Assembly: GCF_963666025.1 (NCBI RefSeq)
Contig: NZ_OY762552.1
Location: 2,151,001 to 2,215,000 of the forward strand
Origin: an uncultured Methanobacterium sp.
Lineage (GTDB): Archaea > Methanobacteriota > Methanobacteria > Methanobacteriales > Methanobacteriaceae
Direction of reading: 5' to 3'
Length of the DNA: 64,000 bases
In this document: positions 53,336 to 62,606 of the stretch, piece by piece
Layout: each line of letters begins with the position of its first letter
Numbering within the stretch: the first letter of the stretch is position 1
The notes under the pieces: generated by a model
Databases searched by the model: none
Seen by the model: the letters and a program-made list of their open reading frames with translations, nothing else
Told to the model about the DNA's origin: nothing
Made by a program: the position numbers and the translations under genes

Positions 53336-55021
53336 CTAGGTGGTACGGTTGAAGGTACCGTTTTCCGGTGGGAAACTGAAATGTGTGACTTCTACATTTT
53401 GAGCACCATCAGACTGGAAGTCTGTGAAGTTGAAAAAGTGATTGTTGGTTTGATCTTCAAAGGTAGTATTGCTCCAGTGCTTCAAATCAAATGACTGGCT
53501 GTTATTACCATAATTACAGCTCAATGTCCCGGAATTAGTGGTTATGTTTATAAGGCCAAATACACTGTTGGAATACGCACCAACATAAGCACTCAAGGGC
53601 TGGGGATTATCTATGTACTGTTCAGGGACATCCTCTTTCCAGGTATTATCCGTAAGATTCTTCCTGGCCGGCCAGGGATCAAATTCATCATTACCCTTTA
53701 ATAACTCCCTGAATTTAGCATCCAGACTGATTTTGAAATTATAGGCATACTGCCCACCGTTACTCAATATCACCATGCCCAAACCCTTGGTGGTGTAAAT
53801 GGTAATCTGGCTGAAAAAGGCGTCACTGTCTCCATCATGGTATATGGTGGTGCCGTTATCCTTTGTTCCCCATCCATAACCAATCATGGAAGTATTTTTC
53901 GCGTTCAGGTACATTTTTCCAGTACGTGTTTCATCCAATTCTTTTTTGGTAACGATCTGGACACCCTCGTAGTACCCGGTATCTGCAATCTGGAAGCGAA
54001 GCCAGTTGGCCATTTCACTAATCGAACAGGCCATACTACCTGCTGGGCCTATGGGGTCTGGGATAATGTCATAGGCTTTCATGGTGCCGTTTTTTAGAAG
54101 TTTATAGGGGGTGACATGGTTGGATGAATTCATAAAGTCATAGTAACTGGTGGTGGCAGTGGTCATTCCCAGTGGATCCAAGAGATTGGTCTTGATTAAT
54201 TCATTCCAGGTGGTGTTACTGGTCCTTGCTGCACAGTAACCAGGTAATGCATAAAGCATACTATTGTACTGGACTTTACTTCGGAAGGCTGTGGTATTTT
54301 CCAAGTAACGAAGCTTGTAAAGGGACGCAGAATAGGAATCATTGAAATAGGTGGGGAAATCATTGCCACCTTCAACTTCCAATCCACTGTTATGGATGAG
54401 ACAGTCCTGTATAGTAATATTTCCAGTAACGTAATCATCATATAACTGGAATTCATCTGGTGTTGAATAATATTTGGTTATGGGGTCAGTCCAATTCATT
54501 AAACCTTTATCCACTAATTGGGCGATGTTGGTTGCTGAGAACTGTTTGGTAATGGAGCATATTCCAAATAAGGTGTCCTCATCAACTGGTTCTCCTGATG
54601 CTAAATCTTTAACTCCCAGGCAGTTCATGTAAAGTATCTTATCGTTTTGAACTATTACCACTGCCATACCCGGTATCAAAGATTGGTTGTAGTAGGATTT
54701 GATGTACTGATCAAACAGGCTGATTATATGATCCATTGGATCTGGAGAAGGTTCAGGACCCAGTGAGGGACTCACTGATGGACTCACCGATGATGAAGAT
54801 TGACCATAAACTCCTGGTGAGAATGGGATGGATGTTAATAAAGTTGTTGAAGGAAGAATATCATTATTACCAGTGGTGTTGTTCCCGGTTTGGTTAACTC
54901 CAATCAATTCATTATTTAAAGGTGATGTGTTAAGATTCAGAGGATTAAAAATGAGAACTCCGACTGTAACTACCACTAATCCAAAGAAAATAAAAATTCC
55001 TACTGAAGCTTTATCATCCAC
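53336..55021 (-). CDS. Membrane-anchored serine hydrolase, class C beta-lactamase fold
   Basis: A 561-residue extracytoplasmic hydrolase. A membrane anchor (residues ~7-28) and a Ser/Pro/Asn linker (SSSSVSPSVSPSLGPEPSPDP) precede the beta-lactamase/AmpC-type domain: S156-I-T-K159, tyrosine motif YNS near residue 255 and HDGDS near 395. A C-terminal ~110-residue lipocalin-like domain (YVGAYSNSVFGLINITTNSG) is typical of this family. Methanobacteria have pseudomurein, so a D-Ala peptidase role is not expected; esterase or peptidase activity is possible. Confidence 0.85.
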   Translation of the reverse strand: MDDKASVGIFIFFGLVVVTVGVLIFNPLNLNTSPLNNELIGVNQTGNNTTGNNDILPSTTLLTSIPFSPGVYGQSSSSVSPSVSPSLGPEPSPDPMDHIISLFDQYIKSYYNQSLIPGMAVVIVQNDKILYMNCLGVKDLASGEPVDEDTLFGICSITKQFSATNIAQLVDKGLMNWTDPITKYYSTPDEFQLYDDYVTGNITIQDCLIHNSGLEVEGGNDFPTYFNDSYSASLYKLRYLENTTAFRSKVQYNSMLYALPGYCAARTSNTTWNELIKTNLLDPLGMTTATTSYYDFMNSSNHVTPYKLLKNGTMKAYDIIPDPIGPAGSMACSISEMANWLRFQIADTGYYEGVQIVTKKELDETRTGKMYLNAKNTSMIGYGWGTKDNGTTIYHDGDSDAFFSQITIYTTKGLGMVILSNGGQYAYNFKISLDAKFRELLKGNDEFDPWPARKNLTDNTWKEDVPEQYIDNPQPLSAYVGAYSNSVFGLINITTNSGTLSCNYGNNSQSFDLKHWSNTTFEDQTNNHFFNFTDFQSDGAQNVEVTHFSFPPENGTFNRTT

Positions 55022-55398
55022 TCTTTTCCCCCCACTAATGATAAAATTGTATTGTTAACTATTCATTTTTTAGTAAAAACCCAGTTCTTATCTTTTATTT
55101 GTATGAATTTTTAACTGGTGAGATTAAATGTTCATGATTACAGTTAATCATAGTTGTTACTACTAACTAAACATAATTAATAAAGTTTATCCTTTTTCAG
55201 TGAGTTTTTATTAATTTTTAATAAAAGAATAGTATGGGGAAAATACAGAATAAAATTTGGTTTATTTTCTAAATTTGGGGATATTTAATTGGTTTATATT
55301 TTAGGATTCTAATTTAGGCCTAAGATATTTACTGCCTATATTTTTAAGATTCTAATCTGGTCTAAGATATTTCATCTGACTATTTTCTCGGATATTAA
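55022..55398. other. Intergenic region with a 44-bp tandem duplication
   Basis: A 377-base A+T-rich gap. Two copies of TATATTTTAGGATTCTAATT (with GGCCTAAGATATTT downstream of it) lie at about 55295-55331 and 55338-55375 with a few substitutions. No ORF or hairpin terminator was found besides them. Confidence 0.5.
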
Positions 55399-55827
55399 CT
55401 AGCCAAGAGACTCCCCTACTCTCTTTTTAATCACGTCCACGATCCTGGGATCTGCTCCCATTGGTTCGATGTAGACAATTTCTCCATCAAATTTAATGGG
55501 TTCCTGTTCCTGGTTGTAGTAACCGGCATCTTTACGTGCCTCTCCCAGACCAAGCATGTAGGGGATGTCTTGTTTGGTGTGGAGTCCGTGGGCCAGGAAA
55601 ATAGGTACGGCAATGATTTTGTCAACGCCTTCCTCAGCAAGGGTGTTGAGTGCAGTGGGGATTGATGGTTTTTCAATGTTCATGAATCCCACTTCAACCG
55701 GGTAGGGGGATGTTTCTTTATACATAGTAACTAACTCGTAGATCACGTCATTACTCTGTGATAAACTGCTTCCATGTCCGATCAGTAAGATCCCTACATT
55801 TTCATTGCTGTTTGATTTGGTATTCAT
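55399..55827 (-). CDS. Sirohydrochlorin chelatase, CbiX(S)/CfbA-type
   Basis: A 142-residue short-form chelatase. The metal-binding and catalytic histidines are visible in LLIGHGSSLSQ (H18) and FLAHGLHTKQDIPYML (H80, H83), separated by VGFMNIEKPSIPTAL. In methanogens the homologue CfbA inserts nickel into sirohydrochlorin to begin coenzyme F430 synthesis; cobalt for cobamides is the alternative. Archaeal short forms act as homodimers. The gene stands alone with no cofactor neighbours. Confidence 0.9.
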   Translation of the reverse strand: MNTKSNSNENVGILLIGHGSSLSQSNDVIYELVTMYKETSPYPVEVGFMNIEKPSIPTALNTLAEEGVDKIIAVPIFLAHGLHTKQDIPYMLGLGEARKDAGYYNQEQEPIKFDGEIVYIEPMGADPRIVDVIKKRVGESLG

Positions 55828-56197
55828 AATTCCATCATCCAGTTTTTTACAATCATCGTTTTATTTTTTTTAATTTTGAGGAATTTCCGCTAGCGTCTAA
55901 TCCAAGGAAGATACTATTCTGGAAAGAACTATGTAATAACAACCGCCCTGGATTTAATACATATTTCTTATACTTCATTACGTTATCATCCTATTTAAAG
56001 ATACCATAAATCTTGTTTGAGTAATACTCAAATTTATTTGATTTTTTTCAAAAGATTAAACCATTTATAAACTTTAGAACTTAAATTAAATCAAAATAAT
56101 AATTTAAATGTTAAAATAGGTTGGAAAAGGTAAATTTAAAGACTATTAAATTCATAATAAAAAATCAGTATGTACACACGCTTAAGGGGCGCATTTA
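55828..56197. other. Divergent promoter region of chelatase and glutamate decarboxylase genes
   Basis: A 370-base gene-free A+T-rich gap. ACCATTTATAAACTTTAG (near 56060) and AAAATAATAATTTAAATG could be TATA elements for the plus-strand decarboxylase. Otherwise nothing is supported. Confidence 0.4.
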
Positions 56198-57589
56198 ATG
56201 TTATCTGAAAAACTAGACCTGGGAAAGATAAAAAAATCAGAAAGGGAGAATACCAGCACTTACGGAAGCCGATATTTCAGTGAGAGTATTCCCAAATATG
56301 AGATGCCAGCAGAGAGTATGCCTGCAAAAGCAGCATATCAATTGATAAGCGAGGAATTGAATCTGGATGGGAATCCAGCTTTGAATTTAGCAAGTTTTGT
56401 GACCACCTGGATGGAACCAGAAGCAGACCAGCTGATCATAGATAGCATGGGTAAGAACTATGTGGATAACGATGAGTATCCTCAGACCTCAAAAATCCAG
56501 GACAGGGTGGTTAACATGCTAGCCCGCCTATTTAACGCCCCTCACGACTGTAAATCCATGGGAACCGGAACCATAGGGTCATCAGAGGCTATTATGCTTG
56601 GACTCCTGGCCCATAAATGGACCTGGAGAAAGCGCAGGGAAGCGGAAGGCAAACCATGCGATAAACCCAACATAGTGATGGGTGCAGATGTACACACGGT
56701 ATGGGAGAAGTTCGCCAAATATTTCGATGTGGAATTAAAGTTAATACCCTTAAAAAGGGATGTTTACACCATAACTGCTGAAGATGTTGCCAGTGAAGTT
56801 GATGAAAATACCATTGCAGTGGGTGCGGTTATTGGAACTACTTTCACTGGTCAGATGGATCCAATTAAAGAAATCAATGATTTACTGGTTGATATTAAAA
56901 AAACCAAGGGTTGGGACATACCCATCCATGTTGATGGTGCCAGTGGTGGATTTGTAGCACCCTTTATTTTCCCGGATATGGAATGGGATTTCAGACTGGA
57001 ACAGGTAAAATCCATCAATGTATCTGGTCATAAATATGGTCTGGTCTATCCAGGGGTGGGATGGATAATATTCAAAGACAAATCAGACCTGCCTGAAGAT
57101 CTGATATTTGATATCAACTATCTGGGAGGACTAATGCCCAATTACTCCCTGAATTTCTCTAAGGGAAGCAGTACCATAATTGCTCAGTATTACAACTTAA
57201 TCCGGCTTGGTAAGAAAGGTTATACGGATATAATGACCAATATGTTCCAAAATACGCTTTATTTGGCTGGAGAACTTCAAAATTCAGGTAAATTTGAGCT
57301 CATAAATAAAAACATCATTGTCCCATTGGTAGCAGTAACCTTGAAGGAGGCTGATTTTTCAGTATTCCAGCTTTCTGAAAAACTCCGGGAAAAAGGATGG
57401 ATTGTGCCAGCTTACACCCTCCCTGCGGATGCAGAGGATGTGGCTGTTTTGAGAATAGTTGTTAAGGAAAATTTCGGCAGGGACATGGTTGAAATGCTGC
57501 TGGAAGACCTGATGGAAGCTTACGACATACTGGAAAAAGAAGGGACTAAAGCAGGAAAAGAGCAGGATAATCCAACGTTGTTGTATTAA
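56198..57589 (+). CDS. Glutamate decarboxylase (GadB-type, PLP-dependent)
   Basis: A 463-residue decarboxylase close in layout to bacterial and plant glutamate decarboxylase. Conserved marks are TTWMEPEADQLI, NYVDNDEYPQTSKIQDRVVNMLARLF, GTGTIGSSEAIMLGLLAHKW and the PLP lysine in SGHKYGLVYPGVGW (K279). It turns glutamate into GABA while consuming a proton, a route to acid tolerance. Methanogens usually have the distinct MfnA tyrosine/aspartate decarboxylase instead, so this gene may have been acquired from bacteria (inference). No GABA antiporter is adjacent. The ribosome binding site is weak (AAGGGGCGCATTTA). Confidence 0.9.
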   Translation: MLSEKLDLGKIKKSERENTSTYGSRYFSESIPKYEMPAESMPAKAAYQLISEELNLDGNPALNLASFVTTWMEPEADQLIIDSMGKNYVDNDEYPQTSKIQDRVVNMLARLFNAPHDCKSMGTGTIGSSEAIMLGLLAHKWTWRKRREAEGKPCDKPNIVMGADVHTVWEKFAKYFDVELKLIPLKRDVYTITAEDVASEVDENTIAVGAVIGTTFTGQMDPIKEINDLLVDIKKTKGWDIPIHVDGASGGFVAPFIFPDMEWDFRLEQVKSINVSGHKYGLVYPGVGWIIFKDKSDLPEDLIFDINYLGGLMPNYSLNFSKGSSTIIAQYYNLIRLGKKGYTDIMTNMFQNTLYLAGELQNSGKFELINKNIIVPLVAVTLKEADFSVFQLSEKLREKGWIVPAYTLPADAEDVAVLRIVVKENFGRDMVEMLLEDLMEAYDILEKEGTKAGKEQDNPTLLY

Positions 57590-57761
57590 CTAATCAAAAA
57601 ACGTCCTTTAATAAAGGTAAGTCCTTAAATGTAAGTTAATTAAGTCACTTATTTAATTAATCTTCTTTTTTAATTCTTTTAGTTCATTTTTTAGTTACTA
57701 TCCCTCTGGTTGCAGTAAAACACATAATAATTTGTTTTTTAATCAACTTTTTCATAATCTC

Positions 57762-60700
57762 TTAAATTCGTTCCTTGTAATTCAATTCCTTGAATAGAAT
57801 GGTGAATTTTGTTCCCTGGATTCTATCAATTTCAAGGGTTCCGTCCAGCTGATCTACCAGGCTGTTTACCAGTTGCAGTCCCAGAGTTTCGGTATCTTCT
57901 GGTTGGATATTTGGGGGTAATCCCACTCCGTTATCTGAGATTACCAGTTTAAATTGGTCTTCTATTTGATTAAGTTCTATTTTAATGATTCCATTGATTG
58001 ATTCAGATTGGGGGAATGCATATTTTAAGCTGTTGGTCACCAGTTCATTGATGATGAGTCCACAGGGTATGGCTGTGTCAATATTCATCTCCACATCCTT
58101 GACTTCAAAGACCTGTTCAATATTCAGTTTTTGCACCTGGTAGGTGTAAATCAGGTTTTTTGCCAGTTTTTCGACGTAATCTTTAAAATCAATTTTGGTG
58201 AGGTTAGGTGATTGATAGAGTTTTTCATGGATCATGGCCATGGAACGGACTCTTCCCTGGCTCTCTTTTAAAACATCCAGTGTTTCTTCTCCTTCCACAT
58301 GTTGACTTTGCAGGCTCAGGAGACTGTTGATGATCTGCATATTATTTTTAACACGATGATGAATTTCCCTTAAAAGAACCTCCTTCTCCTCTAAAGATTC
58401 TTTAATAGCTTTTTCGGTAAAAGAACGTTGAAGTGCCATGGATGCCTGGTTCACAATGGTTTCTATTGTTTTTTCATGTTCCATGGATTGATCTCGAGGG
58501 AGGGCAATACTCAAACCACCGTAATGGTGGCCATTACAGTAAAATCCCATGTTATAAATCTTTCCAATATTAAGAACCCTTTCAATCATTCTGAACACCT
58601 TGGGAGAAATTTTCCTGAAGGCTAAGTTATAAACTGCTTCGGTTGATTCGGTAAGATGTTCACCGAAGTAATTGTCTATCTGGTTCTGGGAGCTTTTATT
58701 TACTGGAAATTTGATTTCAAGCAGATCCAATTCCAGAATGTTCTCTAGTTCATTTAAATATTTTTCAAAACCAAAGTATTCTACTAAATGGATATCTTTT
58801 TCATCGTGAGTGATACCACTGATTACCACATAAGATGAGGGTAGGAGTTCTTTTATTGTTTCACCAATGATATGATATATTTCACTTGTACAAGATGTGC
58901 TAACCAGCTGGGTTATCACCAGGTTCAATGTTTCGGTTTCGTGTAAAGATTTTTGAAGATCCTCTTCTGCCTGTTGTCGTTCACTGATAAAACGAGTTTG
59001 CTGAATATTTTGGTATGCCATTGAAGATAACTGGTTTGCAAAGGCGAAAAGAACCCGAGTAATCTTTTTGAACTGGTCTTCAGACATAACCGGAACTTCA
59101 AGAAATGCTTCTATAAATTCTTCCGGGTCAAGGCCTAATTTTTGGGCGTAGACTTCTATTTGATCTTCTTTTTTTGCTCCATTGCGAACTTGACCAATTA
59201 ACCAATTGGCAATGTGCTTCCCACCAATGTTAATACTTGCTCCTGCTTCCCATAATCCTCCACTGAAGCATTTTCTTATAATAGGGTCATTGAAATTGTT
59301 TTGCCCCATCCTAGAATTAGATTCATGGCAATTCCTCTTACCTTCTTCTACACTTCTTATAAGGCCACAGAAGCGGCAAAAATTGCTCAGTTGGGTGATG
59401 GGGGTACCATCTGGCTTGGTGATAATGGATGCCACTCCAGTGGCTTCTGAAAAAAGATCCTGTATCTCCTGAATATCGTTAAGATTGAAAATGTCCTGGA
59501 ATTTAATTTCTTGGGTATTATCCAGGGGTCTACTAAGCGCAACAATCCTCTTGTGCAGTGCTTCTTCCATCTGTTTTCGTTGGGTAATGTCACGGGTAAC
59601 GTAACCAATTCTGTGTCCTGTACTGGTTTTTATGGGAAATGCAAGCTGTTCAACATAACGAATCTCCCCATCAGGACGTATCAGATCGGTTTCATGAATT
59701 TGACTCATAAATGCTGCTTCTCCAGTTTTCAAGGCTTCTAACTGGAGTTTCATGATATGTTGCAGTCGATTCAGGGTTCGTCTTTCTGGAGGTGTTAACT
59801 GGTATTTTATCTCCCAGAATAATTTACCAATGGCTTCATCTTTTGTAATACCAGTTATTTTTTCATATCCTTTATTCCATTCAATAACCTGCCCTTCCTC
59901 ATCCAGCAACACGATACCATCTAATGATTGTTGAATGAAGGTGCGAAATTTTTCCTCGCTTTCTTTCAGTGCTTCTTCAGTTTTTTTACTCAATGTAATG
60001 TCTTTAAAAATACATCGGGTTGTTTTAAATTTCCCCAGAGCATCGTAATGGACTTTGCCTTCATAAAATACATTGATGATTGAACCGTCCTTTTTTACCA
60101 TTTCCAGTTCTGTACTGTGAAATTCTCCGGTGGATAAAAAGATAGGGAAATTCTTCTTAAACATTTCAACATAATCCGGAGCGAGGAATTCGCCAAACCA
60201 GGTCCCTATAACCTCTTCATGGGAATAACCCATGGTATCTAACCATGCCTGGTTTACATCTATGAAACACCCTTCTTCATTTAGGGATTGATAGGGGGAT
60301 GGAATTTCATCATAAAAATTTTTTAATAATTTATCATTCAATGAATTGTCAGTAAGGTAATTTTCTTTCCTTGAATCGGCATTCTCCATCTCATTTTCGT
60401 TACTCTTATTGGTGTTTTTGATTAACGTTTGCTTGTAAATAGCCCTGTCAATTGTAAATTTTAATTGGTCAATGTCATAGTCTTCAGAATCATGTTTTAG
60501 AAGGTAACCATGGGATGAATTTGCTAAGATCTGTTTTAAAGGAGAGTAATCTAATTGTAGCTTTTTAGATTGTTCCTTTTTAGTTAAATTAATAATCGGA
60601 ATAATTGGTATATCTGAGTTAAAAATATTTGTTCCAATTCCATTTTTACTTTCTATTTTGAAGTTTTCAGGGTGGGTATCCATCAAAAGAAGATCAGCCT

Positions 60701-60833
60701 TTAATTCTTCAGCCTTCCGAACCGCGTTTTCACCGTGGACATCAGTATATAGTATTTGGTGGCCACTGGTTTGGAGGTTCTCTTTTAAATTCCGGCCGGC
60801 ACTGCTGTTATCATTTACTAAAATTCTAGCCAA
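57762..60833 (-). CDS. Soluble multi-domain sensor kinase with PocR domain
   Basis: A 1,023-residue cytoplasmic kinase. A receiver-like domain (residues 1-~120) keeps the phosphorylation-site aspartate (LLLMD52) but has Asn-rich sequence (VNDN) where the acid pair should be. Two PAS domains follow (~165-285, ~290-425), then a PocR domain with cysteine-rich FCRFCGLIRSVEEGKRNCHES (~445-615), a GAF-like domain (~640-800), HisKA_2 with REIHHRVKNNMQI (His near 825) and HATPase_c (NELVTNSLKYAF, DNGVGLPPN). PocR senses small organic molecules such as diols or amines. It probably signals to a response regulator encoded elsewhere. Confidence 0.88.
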   Translation of the reverse strand: MARILVNDNSSAGRNLKENLQTSGHQILYTDVHGENAVRKAEELKADLLLMDTHPENFKIESKNGIGTNIFNSDIPIIPIINLTKKEQSKKLQLDYSPLKQILANSSHGYLLKHDSEDYDIDQLKFTIDRAIYKQTLIKNTNKSNENEMENADSRKENYLTDNSLNDKLLKNFYDEIPSPYQSLNEEGCFIDVNQAWLDTMGYSHEEVIGTWFGEFLAPDYVEMFKKNFPIFLSTGEFHSTELEMVKKDGSIINVFYEGKVHYDALGKFKTTRCIFKDITLSKKTEEALKESEEKFRTFIQQSLDGIVLLDEEGQVIEWNKGYEKITGITKDEAIGKLFWEIKYQLTPPERRTLNRLQHIMKLQLEALKTGEAAFMSQIHETDLIRPDGEIRYVEQLAFPIKTSTGHRIGYVTRDITQRKQMEEALHKRIVALSRPLDNTQEIKFQDIFNLNDIQEIQDLFSEATGVASIITKPDGTPITQLSNFCRFCGLIRSVEEGKRNCHESNSRMGQNNFNDPIIRKCFSGGLWEAGASINIGGKHIANWLIGQVRNGAKKEDQIEVYAQKLGLDPEEFIEAFLEVPVMSEDQFKKITRVLFAFANQLSSMAYQNIQQTRFISERQQAEEDLQKSLHETETLNLVITQLVSTSCTSEIYHIIGETIKELLPSSYVVISGITHDEKDIHLVEYFGFEKYLNELENILELDLLEIKFPVNKSSQNQIDNYFGEHLTESTEAVYNLAFRKISPKVFRMIERVLNIGKIYNMGFYCNGHHYGGLSIALPRDQSMEHEKTIETIVNQASMALQRSFTEKAIKESLEEKEVLLREIHHRVKNNMQIINSLLSLQSQHVEGEETLDVLKESQGRVRSMAMIHEKLYQSPNLTKIDFKDYVEKLAKNLIYTYQVQKLNIEQVFEVKDVEMNIDTAIPCGLIINELVTNSLKYAFPQSESINGIIKIELNQIEDQFKLVISDNGVGLPPNIQPEDTETLGLQLVNSLVDQLDGTLEIDRIQGTKFTILFKELNYKERI

Positions 60834-61173
60834 TATTCCCCCTCACAAGAGTAAATCTTACCTTAGAGTATTTTCGTGGTAAGTATATTAATATCTTTCT
60901 AATTTTTTTTTAAATATATGGTGATAGATTGCAAAAAGCAGATGGAAAATGGAATAATACGAGTATTTACTATCATATTTGGTTCATATTCTCAACAGGA
61001 ACGAATTAATAGTATTTGATAGAAAAATACTGATTTGCAAATGGGGAATTAAATAGGATAAATGGCCGTTTAGGTATGATATGCAACATTTTGCGGGTTG
61101 TAATCGACATATACCATCTTGAGGGGGAAGAGGGAGGATAATTAAATCCCAAAAAAAGAACTTGTAAATAAAT

Positions 61174-61260
61174 TAATAATGCAATTGGTTTTTTTTAAAA
61201 TTAAATAATTCAATGGTTTTTTTAAGAATTATAATAATTCAATGGTTTTTTAAGAGATTA
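61174..61260 (-). repeat. Three imperfect tandem repeats across a stop codon
   Basis: Three copies of AATAATTCAATGGTTTTTTTAA-like sequence run from inside the last codons of the archaeosine gene (minus strand) into the intergenic DNA. The units are about 26-29 bp. The rest of the 405-base gap to the sensor kinase has TATA-like runs but no ORF. Confidence 0.65.
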
Positions 61261-62330
61261 GTAGTTGACCTGCTTACATTGGAATATTTAACATCTGCCA
61301 CCCATTTATTCTTACATTCACATTCAAAGTCCTCAGGAATGGTCTGATTGATGTTGGATTGTATGATGGCATCTTTTAATTTGGAATTACATTTTTTACA
61401 ATTGTAAGGTCCTCTGCGAGTTCCAAATCCAGCAGTATCCATGATCACCGGGATTTTAACCGAATTTCTCACCCTGCTGATGATTTCTAAAGTACTCCAT
61501 ATCCATGGTGGCTGATATGAACCTCTACGCCATAACAGTTCCATTAAAGTTCCCTTATGAATGGTTGAAGGGCAAAAAGACACCCTGCCTACCCCAGCTT
61601 CCGCTGCGTACTGGGCAGATTTTACTGCATCTTCAATTGCCTCACTTTCTGAGGTTAAAACGGGTTTAACCAGTAAATAAGCCTTACCTTCAACTTTAAA
61701 ATCAGATTTAAGGTTTTCAATAACAGCCATGGCTTTTTCAAAATCTTCACGCGTGAATCCTTTGTTTATTCTCTGCAGACGAATCTCATCAGATGCACTC
61801 TCCAACCCCATGGCCACTTCAAATATTTTCCCGGGAATCAGTTGGCAGCAATCCCTTACTACTCCTTCAGTCACATATTCGGGTCGGGATTCTACCACAA
61901 CTTCTTCAACTTCTGGGTATTGGTTGATGATTCTGAAGATTTCCTGCCGACCAGTTTCAGGTATTTCATCCTCATTGAGGAAGCTGCCGGAGACAAAGAT
62001 CTTAATGGCTGTTGGCCCTGAAATCTCTTGTTTTTGAATTTGCCTCTCGAGTTGCTCTTTGAAAATTTCCACCAGTTCTTCTGTAGAAACCTCTTCCAGG
62101 GGGGAGTCCGCAATGTAACTGCACATACTACAACCTCCAGACCCGGCCAGAGCCCAGGCACATCCTGCTGTGGGTAGAACTATGAATATGGTTCGACCAG
62201 GGCCGGAATATAACAAGTCATCTCCGGACCAACTGGCAGCTGATTGTTGAGGAGATCTTTTTTTAACCCGTTTAAGGGCCTTTTTCCTGAGATCAGGAAG
62301 TAAATTATTTAGGGGTTGCTGATTGTTCAT
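61239..62330 (-). CDS. Archaeosine-type radical SAM protein (RaSEA-like)
   Basis: A 363-residue radical SAM enzyme of the TIGR01210/RaSEA family. The iron-sulfur site has the family's unusual spacing: C57-x9-C67-x2-C70 (PTAGCAWALAGSGGCSMC). SAM-binding KIFVSGSFLNEDEIP and MGLESASDEIRLQRINKGF follow. A C-terminal zinc site (CKKC...CECK) ends the protein. With archaeosine synthase alpha it converts modified preQ0-tRNA to archaeosine at position 15. No tgt gene is adjacent. The start at 62330 has no clear ribosome binding site. Confidence 0.88.
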   Translation of the reverse strand: MNNQQPLNNLLPDLRKKALKRVKKRSPQQSAASWSGDDLLYSGPGRTIFIVLPTAGCAWALAGSGGCSMCSYIADSPLEEVSTEELVEIFKEQLERQIQKQEISGPTAIKIFVSGSFLNEDEIPETGRQEIFRIINQYPEVEEVVVESRPEYVTEGVVRDCCQLIPGKIFEVAMGLESASDEIRLQRINKGFTREDFEKAMAVIENLKSDFKVEGKAYLLVKPVLTSESEAIEDAVKSAQYAAEAGVGRVSFCPSTIHKGTLMELLWRRGSYQPPWIWSTLEIISRVRNSVKIPVIMDTAGFGTRRGPYNCKKCNSKLKDAIIQSNINQTIPEDFECECKNKWVADVKYSNVSRSTTNLLKNH

Positions 62331-62495
62331 GTGATTATAACTTGTGGAATTATAACAAATAAATATTAGGTAGTTTAGGTGCTGTTTGATTTTTTAATTT
62401 ATAATATTTTCACTATTCATCTGCTTTTATTATCACTTGCGACTTTTTGATTTTAATTAGTTATAAACACAAAATTTAAATATTAAAACTTTTAA

Positions 62496-62606
62496 ATGTT
62501 AAATGTCAATTCCGGGCATTTGGTGAATAAAAATTCACAATTAGTGGAATTGCTTAAAAGCGAAATGTTAGACGATACCGTCTTGATGAGAGGTGATGTA
62601 AAATGA
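62496..62606 (+). CDS. Candidate 36-residue coupled small ORF
   Basis: MLNVNSGHLVNKNSQLVELL and an acidic end (DDTVLMRGDVK) lie in one frame from ATG 62496 to a TGA that overlaps the next gene's ATG in the ATGA form. The last codons contain that gene's AGAGGTGAT ribosome binding site. Codon and residue use look protein-like, but there is no ribosome binding site of its own. It may be a leader peptide or chance. Confidence 0.3.
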   Translation: MLNVNSGHLVNKNSQLVELLKSEMLDDTVLMRGDVK

